Positions 1 through 8,207 of a stretch of 30,380 nt of DNA are shown here, in pieces. The notes below the pieces were generated by a model. That model had not been told where the DNA came from. It searched no databases and saw only the letters and a list, made by a program, of their open reading frames with translations. Position numbers and translations under genes: made by a program. Origin of the DNA: JBBFMJ01 sp037441225. Its GTDB lineage: Bacteria > Acidobacteriota > Thermoanaerobaculia > UBA2201. How positions within the stretch are numbered: position 1 is the stretch's first letter; each line of letters begins with the position of its first letter. The stretch is from positions 1 through 30,380 of the forward strand of contig JBBISU010000037.1 of assembly GCA_037441225.1 (NCBI GenBank). The letters are read 5' to 3'.

Positions 1-143
1 AATTCTATTTTAAAAGCTTTTAAAAAAATTAGAGAAATAATCATTAAATATAAATGATAAAAATTCTTTTACCTTGCTGAATTTTATAGGAATTGTTAGT
101 GCAAAATTTATCAATGCAAAAAAGGTTGAAATCAAAACTTTCT

Positions 144-386
144 TTATTTATTAATATTCTCCAGCTCTTTTTCTAAGTAATTTATATTTTCATTTAAATT
201 GCTTATTTCCTTTTCAATAGTGCCCCTTGTTTTTCTTATATACTTCAAATCAAAAAAAGAATTAAAGGATAAATAAAATGCTGTAAGTAAAATAAAAGAC
301 AAAATATAAATGAAAAAATTAAAATGAGACCTTTTAATTTCTATAATGCTTTCACCTAATATGTTCTTCCCTTTTTTCCATAACAT
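144..386 (-). CDS. Small membrane coiled-coil protein, FtsB/DivIC-like
   Basis: An 80-residue protein with a short basic N-terminus, one membrane segment at about residues 23-43 and a C-terminal coiled coil (about 53-80, with IEKEISNLNENINYLEKELE). This is the bitopic layout of FtsB/DivIC septum proteins, which pair with FtsL through coiled coils in the periplasm and recruit FtsQ/FtsW/FtsI at the division site. Its start lies inside the end of the preceding FtsL-like gene (35-base overlap), so the two are translated together, which fits a heterodimer. Sequence identity to real FtsB is not obvious: the call rests on size, topology and pairing. Other small bitopic coiled-coil proteins, for example pilus or envelope assembly factors, remain possible. 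It is the last clear gene of the minus-strand operon. Confidence 0.45.
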   Translation of the reverse strand: MLWKKGKNILGESIIEIKRSHFNFFIYILSFILLTAFYLSFNSFFDLKYIRKTRGTIEKEISNLNENINYLEKELENINK

Positions 387-624
387 TTTTCATCTCCTTC
401 AAATTATTTATTTTCTTTTTTAAAGTTTCTGTTTTATAATTTAAATCTTTTATCTGCCATTCAATTTTTTCAAGTTTTTCCCATTCTTTCTGGATTCCTT
501 TATAGATGCCAAAAGATATAAAAAGAAAAATTAAAGATACAAAAAATAAAACTATCAAATGTTCAAAAATTTTATTGTCAATGATAACCCTATCATAACT
601 TTTATCCAGCAAATCATTTTCCAT
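352..624 (-). CDS. Small membrane coiled-coil protein, FtsL-like
   Basis: A 90-residue protein with a hydrophilic N-terminus of about 20 residues, a membrane segment at about 22-43 and a heptad-rich coiled coil from about 46 to 85. This is the FtsL type of division protein: short cytoplasmic tail, one crossing, periplasmic leucine-zipper-like helix. The next gene, overlapping it by 35 bases, has the same layout, as expected for an FtsL/FtsB pair. The ATG at 624 has no Shine-Dalgarno sequence; an extended -10 box lies 6 bases upstream, so a leaderless mRNA starting at or next to the ATG is plausible in addition to read-through from RNase HI 34 bases upstream. The family assignment is inferred from architecture only. 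Confidence 0.45.
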   Translation of the reverse strand: MENDLLDKSYDRVIIDNKIFEHLIVLFFVSLIFLFISFGIYKGIQKEWEKLEKIEWQIKDLNYKTETLKKKINNLKEMKNVMEKREEHIR

Positions 625-630
625 AGCTTA

Positions 631-639
631 ATTATATCA
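631..639 (-). promoter_or_regulatory. Extended -10 promoter for the FtsL/FtsB-like pair
   Basis: On the minus strand the bases read TGATATAAT, a perfect extended -10 (TGnTATAAT), followed by 6 bases and the ATG at 624. No -35 box is evident, which extended -10 promoters tolerate. The spacing puts the transcript start on or next to the ATG. Confidence 0.4.
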
Positions 640-658
640 CAATATATTTTAAAAAAAT

Positions 659-1057
659 TTAAGAATTTTCATCAAGGCATTGATTTGCAATTTTGTCTGC
701 TTCTTTGTTAAATTCTCTTTTTATGTAATAAATTTTAAAATTTTGAATTTTATTTATCTTTTCAAGGGCTTCTCTGTGTAATTTTTTTAAATTTTCTGCC
801 TTAACTTTAAAATTTCCTTTTATCTGTTCCACTAAAAGTTTTGAATCAGAAAAAACCTTCAAAGAATTAACTTTTTTTTCTAAACACCAGTTTAAAAGGG
901 CTAAAAGAGCTTCATATTCTGCTACATTATTTGTTGAAATGCCTAAATTTTTTTTTAAAGTATAAGTTTTGCCTTCTATTTCAATTAAAACTCCATAACT
1001 TGCTTTTCCAGGATTTCCCCTTGAAGCTCCGTCAATATATGCAACGGCACTCTTCAT
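659..1057 (-). CDS. rnhA: Ribonuclease HI family protein
   Basis: A 132-residue RNase H-fold nuclease that cuts the RNA strand of RNA-DNA hybrids in the cytoplasm (R-loops, primer remnants). The four acidic metal-binding residues are visible: D9 in YIDGASRGNPG, E47 in NNVAEYEALL, D71 in VFSDSKLL and D121 in REFNKEADKIAN. It is shorter than E. coli RNase HI and lacks its basic protrusion, matching the short Bacillus/archaeal type; some of that type also act on DNA-RNA junctions. The start overlaps the stop of the upstream zinc-ribbon gene as ATGA. Neighbouring zinc-ribbon and RNase H genes are common in bacteria, which supports both calls. Confidence 0.88.
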   Translation of the reverse strand: MKSAVAYIDGASRGNPGKASYGVLIEIEGKTYTLKKNLGISTNNVAEYEALLALLNWCLEKKVNSLKVFSDSKLLVEQIKGNFKVKAENLKKLHREALEKINKIQNFKIYYIKREFNKEADKIANQCLDENS

Positions 1058-1752
1058 ACCATAAATAAAATACGACTACATTGATCACATTGGATTATTT
1101 GCGTTCCTGATTTTACATCTGCCAGTTGTTGGGGTCTTAAAAGTATATGACAACCTGAGCAAGAGCCATCTATAACTGGAACAACAGCTTGACCATATCT
1201 CAAATTGTAAATTCTTTCAAAAAGCATAATTATTTCTTTAGGTAAATTATTTCTTATAACTTTTTCATCTAATTCCAAACTTTTCAACTCCTCTTCATAT
1301 TTTTCTTTTATTTCTTCCCATTTTTTTTGTGCTTCCAAGTACTCTTCTTCCAAGGGCTGCCATTTTATTTTTTTCTCTTCAAATATTTTTTTCTCCTCTT
1401 CTAATTTTTCCATAATTTGAAGAATCTCTTCTTCCTTTGCTGAAATAGTCTTTTGAATACTATCTATTCCATTTAAAACTTCGGAATATTCCTTTTGGTT
1501 TCTAACAAGCTGTAGTTTTTGTCTCAAATTCTTAATTTCTTCTTTTTTATCGTTAATCTCTTTTTCAAGAATTTCCTGATTCTTTTCCAATTCTTTTATA
1601 TTTTTTTCCTTTTCTTCTCTTTCCTTTTTCATTTCTTCATAACCATTTTTTAAATCCTTTAAAATAGAAGGGTTTTCTATTTCTTCCTTTAAGAAAGATT
1701 GCCTCTCTAAATTTCTTTGCAAATCTATAAGCAGTTTTAATTCTTCAATCAT
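1054..1752 (-). CDS. Coiled-coil C4 zinc-ribbon protein (zf-RING_7 / CT398 type)
   Basis: A 232-residue protein: long charged coiled coil at about residues 5-170, then a C-terminal zinc ribbon with two CxxC pairs (CSGC and CDQC near the C-terminus, with the typical LRPQQL segment between). This is the domain order of the widespread bacterial zf-RING_7 (Pfam PF02591) family. Its exact function is unsettled; the homologous chlamydial CT398 binds sigma54 and type III secretion components. That link matters here because the gene lies 5 bases downstream of a sigma54 activator gene. It overlaps RNase HI by 4 bases. Family call strong; any role in sigma54 control is inference. Confidence 0.85.
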   Translation of the reverse strand: MIEELKLLIDLQRNLERQSFLKEEIENPSILKDLKNGYEEMKKEREEKEKNIKELEKNQEILEKEINDKKEEIKNLRQKLQLVRNQKEYSEVLNGIDSIQKTISAKEEEILQIMEKLEEEKKIFEEKKIKWQPLEEEYLEAQKKWEEIKEKYEEELKSLELDEKVIRNNLPKEIIMLFERIYNLRYGQAVVPVIDGSCSGCHILLRPQQLADVKSGTQIIQCDQCSRILFMV

Positions 1753-1757
1753 CTCAA

Positions 1758-4700
1758 TTATTTTACCATTTTTAGTTCTCTAATGATATACCCAAGAGCT
1801 TGGGGGGTTATGCCAAGCAGTTTTGCTGCTTCCTTCCTATTATTATTTGCTTTTTTTAAAGCTTCTTCTACAAGTTCTCTTTTAAATTCATTTAAAATTT
1901 TATGATAATTTCCTATAAATCTCTTGCTTTCTTCCTTTTTTTGCAAAACTTCTTCTTTAAAGGTTAAGGTACCTCCTTCTTCTAAATTTGCCAATACTGA
2001 AATTATATAATTTTCCAATTCTCTTGTATTTCCTTTCCATTCCTTTACTTCAAGTCCTTTGAAAAATAAAGGGTCTATTTTAAAGCTCTTAATTCCAAAA
2101 TTTGCCAAATTTTTTTCAATTATTAAATTTGCTAAAGGAATTATTTCTTCAACCCTATCCTTTAAAGGAGGAAGGTAAATCTGACTTACCATAATTCTAA
2201 AGTAAAGGTCTTCCCTGAATTTTTTTTCTTCCACAAGTTTTTTTAAATCCTTATTTGTTGCAGTAATTAGTCTGAAATCAACCATTTTCCTTTTAAAATC
2301 CCCTAATCTTTGTACTTCTTTTTCTTGCAAGACCCTTAAAAGTTTTGCTTGCAAATTTAATGGAAGTTCTCCAATCTCATCTAAAAACAAGGTTCCTTTA
2401 TCTGCTTGTTCAAAGAAACCAGGTCTGTCCATCAAAGCACCAGTAAAAGCTCCTTTTTTCCAGCCAAAGAATTCACTTTCAAATAAATTTTCTGGAATGG
2501 CTGAACAATTTACTGGAATAAAAGGACCATAAAACCTTTTTGATTCCTGATGGATTGCCTTTGCTAAAATTTCTTTACCTGTCCCTGTTTCTCCAAAGAT
2601 ATGGATTGGAACATCACTTTTTGCCAATCTCTTTGCTTTTTCTATTATTTTTTTCATTTTATAAGAAGAATAATAAAAGCCATTAAAACATTCCAGATCC
2701 CTCGGGATTTTTTCTAAGGATTTCAAAATCTTCTTTTTTTTATAAGCTATACCATAAACCCAACACTGCCATATTTCTCTTGGATACATTTGAAAAATTT
2801 CTTCAGGAATATATAAGAAAATTTCATCAGAAAAAGATATTTCTAAAAAATTTTGAGAATCACCATTTTCAATTATTGTGCCATCTTCTAAAATAATTTT
2901 ATAAGGGAATGGAAGTTCTTCTTCAAAGCTTTTAAAGATAAAAAGGGGAATTGTCTCTTTTTCTTTTAAGAAAATTTCTCTCCACTTTTTTATACCTTTA
3001 TTTTCAAGATAAGAAATTATCTCTTTAAAAAGTTTTTCTGGAAAATTTTCAGGATAAAAGAATTTTATCTCTAAAAATTCTATTGCTTCTTCTATAGAAT
3101 TAATACTAAAAGATACATTATCGGTTTTACCTTCTTTAATTTTTCTTTCAATATCAATAATATCCAAATCTAAAATTTTGAAATTGATAAATCCTCTAAT
3201 TGCGCCTTTTGAAAGCAATTTTTTTCTTTCTTCATCTAAATGAGGTGGAAAGTTTTCAAAATCTTTTAAAAATTTTAAGGACTTTTTATAATCTTCCTTA
3301 GAAAGCCATAATGATAATTTTGTTTTTAAAAGAAAAAATTGAAAATACCTTGGATGTTGTGGGATTTCTTCCAAAAGATTTTCTAACTCTTTTATAATTT
3401 TTAAGCTTTTTTCTATTTCTCCTTCCAGATAATTTATTCTAAAAATTTCAAAAAGAACATAAATTAAAGAAAAATTATCTTTATTTTCTCTAAATGATTC
3501 TTCTAATTTTTTAAAAATTTTCTTTGCTTTGTTTAATTCCTTTAAATGAGAATAAATTACTCCAAGATTAAATAAAATCATTTCTTCTTTTCTTTTTTCA
3601 CTTAAAAAAATTGAAAAATTATAAGCTGTCTCTAAGGATCTTTTTGCCTTTTCATAATCTTTTTTTTCTTCATAAAGTACACTTAAATCATTATAAGCTA
3701 ATGGCATTTGCCAGAGCCATCCATTTTCTTCTGAAATCTTTGCCCAATTTAAGTTGTGTTGCACTGCTTCTTCCAGATCACCTTTATAAAAATAATAATA
3801 AGAGAGATAGCGATTTAGTTGTGCTAACTCAAAATCATCTAATTTATCCTTTTCTTTTAAAAATTCCTCAAATATATCTTCACCTTCTTTCAAACCAGAA
3901 GAAAAAATTTTGTCAGCATAGATTAATTTTAAATAAAAATAAAGGATATTATTATCATCAATTAATTCCTTTAATTTTTTTATAAGACCTTTTTTTCTAT
4001 CTGTAAATAGAGAATAAAGATCCTGAGGAAGAAATTTTTTTATCTTTTCATAATTTAATATGCCATCCCAGGCAAAGAAAAATAAAACCGGAATCAAATC
4101 ATCTTCTGGTTCCTTTAAAATAAGAAGTAGAGTTTCCCAGTCGCCCTGCCATGCTAAAAAGTAAGAATAAAGTTTTTTGTCTTTCTTTAAATCATAAATA
4201 AAAGGATAAACATCAAAAAGTTTTCCATTTTTTAAACTTCCCTCAATTTTTTCCTTGTCAAAAATAAGATTATAAACTTTGCTTTTTTGCTTTTCTTCTT
4301 TAAAACCAAGATTTTTTTTAAATTCAGAGACCAAATTCCCGGGGAAGTAGCCAAATTTATAAGAGTATTCTTCAATTAAATCCAAATACGCTTCCCTTTC
4401 AAGCTCCGGGAAACAAAAAATTTTAAGTAAATCTGAAAAGGAATAAGAAGGGAAATCAATTAAAAATTCTTCTGGTAAAGCTCTACCGGGCCATTGGGTT
4501 GCTAATATTTCATAGCCCTCCCAGGGGGATTTTAATATAAAAAACAAAAATTTTTCAAAGGAAGCAGGTGGCGCAAAACTAATATGATCAAATATATATA
4601 AATCATAAATTTTATTTCCTTTAATTTTTAGAAAAGAGCTATAAGGGTCTTTTAAATTATCTTTTATATTAAAATAAAAAACTTTTTTCCCTAAAAGAAG

Positions 4701-5105
4701 AGTTTCAATTTCAAAATATTTTGAAATAGAAGTAAAACCCTTTAATTTTTTATCAGGAAAAAATAAAAATATTGGTTTTTTAAGGTATTCTTTCCATTTC
4801 CTTGGGAAGTTTTCCTCCCAGAAAAAGAAAGTATAATTTTTTGAATTTCCAACCTTTATCTCCTTTGGTTCTGAAATTATATCTGGAAAAAGCAAATCTT
4901 CAGAAGAAAAGTACAAACCATAATTGGCATAGCCTGCTTTTATTATCTCTTTTTCTTCTTTTGAAAATTTTTTTCTTTCCTCAAATTGAATTATTCCTCC
5001 ATCTTCACTAAAAGAAAAGTTTATAATTTTGGGTTTGTAAGGATAATTTATTTTTAAAATTTTTTTAAATAATTCTATATTCCTTATTTTAACTTCCATC
5101 TTCAT
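1758..5105 (-). CDS. Sigma54-dependent transcription activator with TPR sensor region
   Basis: An unusually large (1115 residues) bacterial enhancer-binding protein. The C-terminal third is a complete sigma54 AAA+ domain (about 815-1050): Walker A GETGTGKE at 838-845, the sigma54-contact loop GAFTGA at 885-890, Walker B GTLFLDEIGELP and the ATATNK-like sensor segment LITATNKDL. A Fis-type helix-turn-helix ends the protein (RKEAAKLLGITPQALGYII). There is no receiver domain. Residues about 110-265 look like a degenerate STAND/AAA-type NTPase without a P-loop (a Walker B-like YDLYIFDHI at 168-175), followed by helical repeats including TPRs at about 420-600. It should hydrolyse ATP to open sigma54 promoters in response to a protein or ligand sensed by the N-terminal part. 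The start overlaps lpxH by 17 bases; a second Met (third codon) is possible. Confidence 0.9.
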   Translation of the reverse strand: MKMEVKIRNIELFKKILKINYPYKPKIINFSFSEDGGIIQFEERKKFSKEEKEIIKAGYANYGLYFSSEDLLFPDIISEPKEIKVGNSKNYTFFFWEENFPRKWKEYLKKPIFLFFPDKKLKGFTSISKYFEIETLLLGKKVFYFNIKDNLKDPYSSFLKIKGNKIYDLYIFDHISFAPPASFEKFLFFILKSPWEGYEILATQWPGRALPEEFLIDFPSYSFSDLLKIFCFPELEREAYLDLIEEYSYKFGYFPGNLVSEFKKNLGFKEEKQKSKVYNLIFDKEKIEGSLKNGKLFDVYPFIYDLKKDKKLYSYFLAWQGDWETLLLILKEPEDDLIPVLFFFAWDGILNYEKIKKFLPQDLYSLFTDRKKGLIKKLKELIDDNNILYFYLKLIYADKIFSSGLKEGEDIFEEFLKEKDKLDDFELAQLNRYLSYYYFYKGDLEEAVQHNLNWAKISEENGWLWQMPLAYNDLSVLYEEKKDYEKAKRSLETAYNFSIFLSEKRKEEMILFNLGVIYSHLKELNKAKKIFKKLEESFRENKDNFSLIYVLFEIFRINYLEGEIEKSLKIIKELENLLEEIPQHPRYFQFFLLKTKLSLWLSKEDYKKSLKFLKDFENFPPHLDEERKKLLSKGAIRGFINFKILDLDIIDIERKIKEGKTDNVSFSINSIEEAIEFLEIKFFYPENFPEKLFKEIISYLENKGIKKWREIFLKEKETIPLFIFKSFEEELPFPYKIILEDGTIIENGDSQNFLEISFSDEIFLYIPEEIFQMYPREIWQCWVYGIAYKKKKILKSLEKIPRDLECFNGFYYSSYKMKKIIEKAKRLAKSDVPIHIFGETGTGKEILAKAIHQESKRFYGPFIPVNCSAIPENLFESEFFGWKKGAFTGALMDRPGFFEQADKGTLFLDEIGELPLNLQAKLLRVLQEKEVQRLGDFKRKMVDFRLITATNKDLKKLVEEKKFREDLYFRIMVSQIYLPPLKDRVEEIIPLANLIIEKNLANFGIKSFKIDPLFFKGLEVKEWKGNTRELENYIISVLANLEEGGTLTFKEEVLQKKEESKRFIGNYHKILNEFKRELVEEALKKANNNRKEAAKLLGITPQALGYIIRELKMVK

Positions 5106-5775
5106 AATACCAAAGTTTTTTTATATCCTTAAAGGCAGGAAGCAAGAACATTTCTCTTTTTCCTTCTTTTATTATAAATTCTTTATGGAAATGCCCCATT
5201 ACCACATAATCAATTTTTTCATCTAAATTATTTGAATATTCTTTTATCTCTTCCATTGGTAAATTTTCCTTATATTTTAAATTTGTTCCTTTTAAAGTTT
5301 TTTCTAAGAGGACATAAAAGGGCAAAAGCATAAACTTTGGGAAGTATTTTGTTATAAAGTAAAGAAAGGGTGATTTTGAAAATTTATTCCAGAATAAATA
5401 TTTTTTATCCTTTAAATTTACTTTATCTCCGTGAATGAAAAGAAAATTTTTATTTGCAAAATTTATAAAAATTTCATTTTCTATGAAGGTAAAATATCTA
5501 TTTAAGATTTTTTTTTCCAAAAAAAAGTCCCTGTTTCCTTCTATGAAAATTGTACATCCACCTCTTTCTTTAATTTCCAAAATCTTTTCCAAAACCTTAT
5601 ATTGGTTTTTTGTAATCCATTTTTTAATTCCAATAAAAAATTTAAATAAATCACCTAAAACAATAAAATAAAAAATTTCATCCCTTGGAATCTCTTCCAT
5701 TACTTTAAAAAATTCTTCATAAGGGCTATCCTTTTCACCAAGATGGGCATCAGCAAGGCAGTAAATCCTTTTCAT
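5089..5775 (-). CDS. lpxH: UDP-2,3-diacylglucosamine hydrolase-like phosphoesterase
   Basis: A 228-residue calcineurin-type metallophosphoesterase with the two-metal motif set in order: DAH (D9, H11), GDLF (D42), GNRD (N81), HGD (H115) and GHFH (H195, H197). The LpxH-type spacing and the aromatic/basic helical insertion at about 125-180, where LpxH holds its lipid substrate, support cleavage of UDP-2,3-diacylglucosamine to lipid X in lipid A synthesis at the inner membrane face. If right, the cell has an LPS-type outer membrane. It overlaps the upstream small gene by ATGA and the downstream sigma54 activator by 17 bases. The alternative is another phosphoesterase of the same superfamily with a different substrate, since no other lpx genes are in view. 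Confidence 0.8.
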   Translation of the reverse strand: MKRIYCLADAHLGEKDSPYEEFFKVMEEIPRDEIFYFIVLGDLFKFFIGIKKWITKNQYKVLEKILEIKERGGCTIFIEGNRDFFLEKKILNRYFTFIENEIFINFANKNFLFIHGDKVNLKDKKYLFWNKFSKSPFLYFITKYFPKFMLLPFYVLLEKTLKGTNLKYKENLPMEEIKEYSNNLDEKIDYVVMGHFHKEFIIKEGKREMFLLPAFKDIKKLWYYEDGS

Positions 5776-6023
5776 AAAATTATTATTGGACTTTCAATTT
5801 TTTTTCTAATTTCATTTGGAATGATTAAAAGCAAAATTAAATCCTTTTTTGAAGGGATACCTCTTATATTTTTTACTACTTCATCTGGAACTGCAATCTT
5901 TAAAGTTCCATACTCTTGTCCTTCTTTTTTTCTTGTTGAATCAAGTAAAATCTTTTCTAATTCAATAATTTCCACTTGGTCTTTGTACTTTTTTAAATAT
6001 TCAACTAATTTATCTATATCCAT
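5772..6023 (-). CDS. Unrecognised 83-residue protein
   Basis: I do not recognise this family. The protein begins MDIDKLVEYLKKYKDQ, has a mixed charged helix and ends with a hydrophobic stretch (KKDLILLLIIPNEI, then IESPIIIL) too broken for a clear membrane segment, so a small alpha/beta cytoplasmic fold is more likely. It has a good Shine-Dalgarno site (GAGGAGAAATT before ATG), sits 15 bases behind the metallo-hydrolase gene and shares ATGA with lpxH, so it is very probably a real translated gene. Codon use matches the neighbours. Confidence 0.7.
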   Translation of the reverse strand: MDIDKLVEYLKKYKDQVEIIELEKILLDSTRKKEGQEYGTLKIAVPDEVVKNIRGIPSKKDLILLLIIPNEIRKKIESPIIIL

Positions 6024-6038
6024 AATTTCTCCTCTATT

Positions 6039-6668
6039 TTAAAACCTCATTGATAAAAAGGGGTTTTTTTCAAATTCAAAACCTAAAAAAGAATTTTCGC
6101 CATGCCCTGGATATATTCTTGTATTTGGTGATAAACTTTTCAATTTACCCAGGGATTCAAATATTTTTTCAGAAGAACCACCTGGTAAATCTGTTCTTCC
6201 AATTGCTCCCTTGAAAAGCAAATCCCCAGTAAACAATAAATCATTTAAAAGGTAACATAAATGCCCTGGTGAATGGCCTGGCAAATGGAGAGCTTCAAAT
6301 TTCATTTTACCAAAGATTAGTTCTTCTTCATCTTTCAAGAAATTTTTTGGTTCTGGTGGTTTTTTGTAAAAAATTCCAAACCACATACCCTGTTCTGGAA
6401 TTGATAAGTAAATAGGGACTTCTTCCTTATGCAAATAAAAAGGAATATTATATTCTTTGATTAAATCTTCAACTCCTGCACAGTGATCAATATGCCCATG
6501 GGTTAAAAGGATTGCCACTGGTTTCAATTGGTGGATACCAACAACAGCAATAATTCTCTTTGTCTCTTCACCTGGGTCAATTATTACACATTCTGGGAAT
6601 GGCTCATCCCAAACAATATAGCAATTTGATTGAAAAAAACCTAAAGTTAATTTATCAACTGTTATCAA
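6039..6668 (-). CDS. MBL-fold metallo-hydrolase, glyoxalase II-like
   Basis: A 209-residue metallo-beta-lactamase-fold hydrolase with the complete two-metal set: THGHIDH (H57, H59, D61, H62), GHSPGH (H132), TGD (D149) and PGHG (H189). The short length without the C-terminal glutathione-binding helices of true GloB, plus GRTDLPGG, fits the YcbL/type II glyoxalase group, which hydrolyses thioesters such as S-lactoylglutathione or related compounds. The physiological substrate cannot be read from sequence. It starts with TTG, overlapping the pepD stop as TTGA, with AAGGA 7 bases upstream, so it is translationally coupled to the dipeptidase. Confidence 0.85.
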   Translation of the reverse strand: MITVDKLTLGFFQSNCYIVWDEPFPECVIIDPGEETKRIIAVVGIHQLKPVAILLTHGHIDHCAGVEDLIKEYNIPFYLHKEEVPIYLSIPEQGMWFGIFYKKPPEPKNFLKDEEELIFGKMKFEALHLPGHSPGHLCYLLNDLLFTGDLLFKGAIGRTDLPGGSSEKIFESLGKLKSLSPNTRIYPGHGENSFLGFEFEKNPFLSMRF

Positions 6669-8098
6669 GATAAATCCTTTAAAATTTCTTTCAAAAAATT
6701 GTAAAACCTTTCAACTGATTTTATGTGAACTCTTTCAGAAGGGGAATGGACATTTTCAATTTGTGGTCCAATTGAAACCATATCAATTCCATCATAATGT
6801 TCCCCAATTATTCCACATTCAAGCCCTGCATGGATTGCTTTAAGTTTTGGCTCTTTTTCAAAAAAATTTTTAAAGGTCTTTGATACTTTTTGAAGAAGTG
6901 GAGAGGAAGGATTTGGCTTCCAGCCAGGGTAGCCCTTTGATTGTTCAACTTTTGCTTTTACAATTTCTCCTAAGGATTTTAGAATATCTGATGCCCAGAT
7001 AAGTCCAGAGGAGACAGAAGACCTCTGAGAAGTAGCAATTTCAACTTCTTTTTCCTTTGTTTCTATTATTGCAAAATTTGTAGAGGTTTCAACAAGTCCT
7101 TTTATATCAAATGACATCTTCAACACACCATGGGGGATTGTTATCAAAAAATTTATTAATTTTTCTTTAAACTTATCTTCAAAGGGTTTAAATTCTGGAT
7201 TTACCTTTTCAATTAATATATTTAAATCTTGATCTATTCCCTTATATTCTAAGGAAAAGATTTTTTCTTGCTTTTCTACAAAAATTTTTAAAGCTTCTTC
7301 TTCTATACCTAAGATAGCAAATGACTCTCTTGGAATAGCATTTCTTTTTGAGCCACCGCTTATAGAAATCAATTCAAAATCTTTTTCTTTTGAAAGTTCT
7401 TTTAAGAACCTTGAAATTAAGAGATTAGCACAAGCTCTGCCTTCATTTATATCAACTCCAGAATGTCCACCCTTTAAACCTTTAATTGAAACTCTGAAAT
7501 GTTCTTTATATCTAAAATCTTCTCTTCTTTTTGCCTTTAATTTTAAAACAGTGTCCTTCCCACCAGCACAGCCAATATATATAACCCCTTCTTCTTCTGA
7601 ATCTAAATTAATCAACTGTCTGCCTTTTATAAAATCAGGTGATAAATTAAAAGCACCATTTAACCCTGTCTCTTCATCAACTGTGAAAAGTAATTCAAGG
7701 GGTCCTCTTTTATAATCCTTTTCTTCCATTAAAGCAAGGGAGGCAGCAACTCCAATTCCATTATCTGCACCCAAAGAGGTACCATCAGCCATCAAATAAT
7801 CCCCTTCAACCTTCAATTTTATTGGGTCTTTTAAAAAATCATGATTTACCCCTTCATTTTTTTCACAAACCATATCTAAATGGCATTGAAGGACAGTTAT
7901 TGGAGAGTTTTCTAAACCTTCTGAAGCAGGAACTTCAACCAATACATTTCCAACATTGTCTCTTTTTGCTTTTAAGCCAAAGCTTTTTGATAAGTTTAAA
8001 ATATATTCACCTAACTTTTCTTCATTTCCACTTCCCCTTGGAATTTTTGAGATCTCTTCAAAATACTTCCATAAAACTTCTGGTTTTAAATTTAACAT
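6665..8098 (-). CDS. pepD: Cytosolic aminoacyl-histidine dipeptidase (M20C)
   Basis: A 477-residue M20 family C zinc peptidase. The co-catalytic zinc motif is clear: QCHLDMVCEK (H73, D75), TSLGADNGIG (D112) and TVDEETGLNG (E142/E143), with the bacterial-exopeptidase dimer region GLKGGHSGVDI and HAGLECGIIG near the end. No signal peptide, so it acts in the cytoplasm, splitting Xaa-His and a broad range of other dipeptides. It is the first gene of the long minus-strand operon and has a strong Shine-Dalgarno sequence (AGGGGG 4-5 bases before ATG). It is unrelated in location and in subfamily to the two exported M20 proteins near the pilin genes. Confidence 0.9.
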   Translation of the reverse strand: MLNLKPEVLWKYFEEISKIPRGSGNEEKLGEYILNLSKSFGLKAKRDNVGNVLVEVPASEGLENSPITVLQCHLDMVCEKNEGVNHDFLKDPIKLKVEGDYLMADGTSLGADNGIGVAASLALMEEKDYKRGPLELLFTVDEETGLNGAFNLSPDFIKGRQLINLDSEEEGVIYIGCAGGKDTVLKLKAKRREDFRYKEHFRVSIKGLKGGHSGVDINEGRACANLLISRFLKELSKEKDFELISISGGSKRNAIPRESFAILGIEEEALKIFVEKQEKIFSLEYKGIDQDLNILIEKVNPEFKPFEDKFKEKLINFLITIPHGVLKMSFDIKGLVETSTNFAIIETKEKEVEIATSQRSSVSSGLIWASDILKSLGEIVKAKVEQSKGYPGWKPNPSSPLLQKVSKTFKNFFEKEPKLKAIHAGLECGIIGEHYDGIDMVSIGPQIENVHSPSERVHIKSVERFYNFLKEILKDLS

Positions 8099-8207
8099 AT
8101 AACCCCCTAAAAATTTTTTAGATTAAAAGTTATCATAAATGAGGGATTAAAATCAAGTATTATTTTTGATAAATTTAAAAGCTTTTAGTAATTTTAAAAT
8201 GTTTTTG

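Noticed and set aside
10..135. A 41-residue minus-strand ORF from TTG, hydrophobic, after the FtsB-like gene
   Set aside because: No Shine-Dalgarno site, low-complexity Phe/Ile/Ser composition and overlap with the palindrome; such frames arise easily in this AT-rich DNA. It could still be real.
6278..6294. GG-N10-GC sigma54-like spacing inside the metallo-hydrolase gene
   Set aside because: Lacks the TT before GC and lies inside a gene on the opposite strand; not a promoter.
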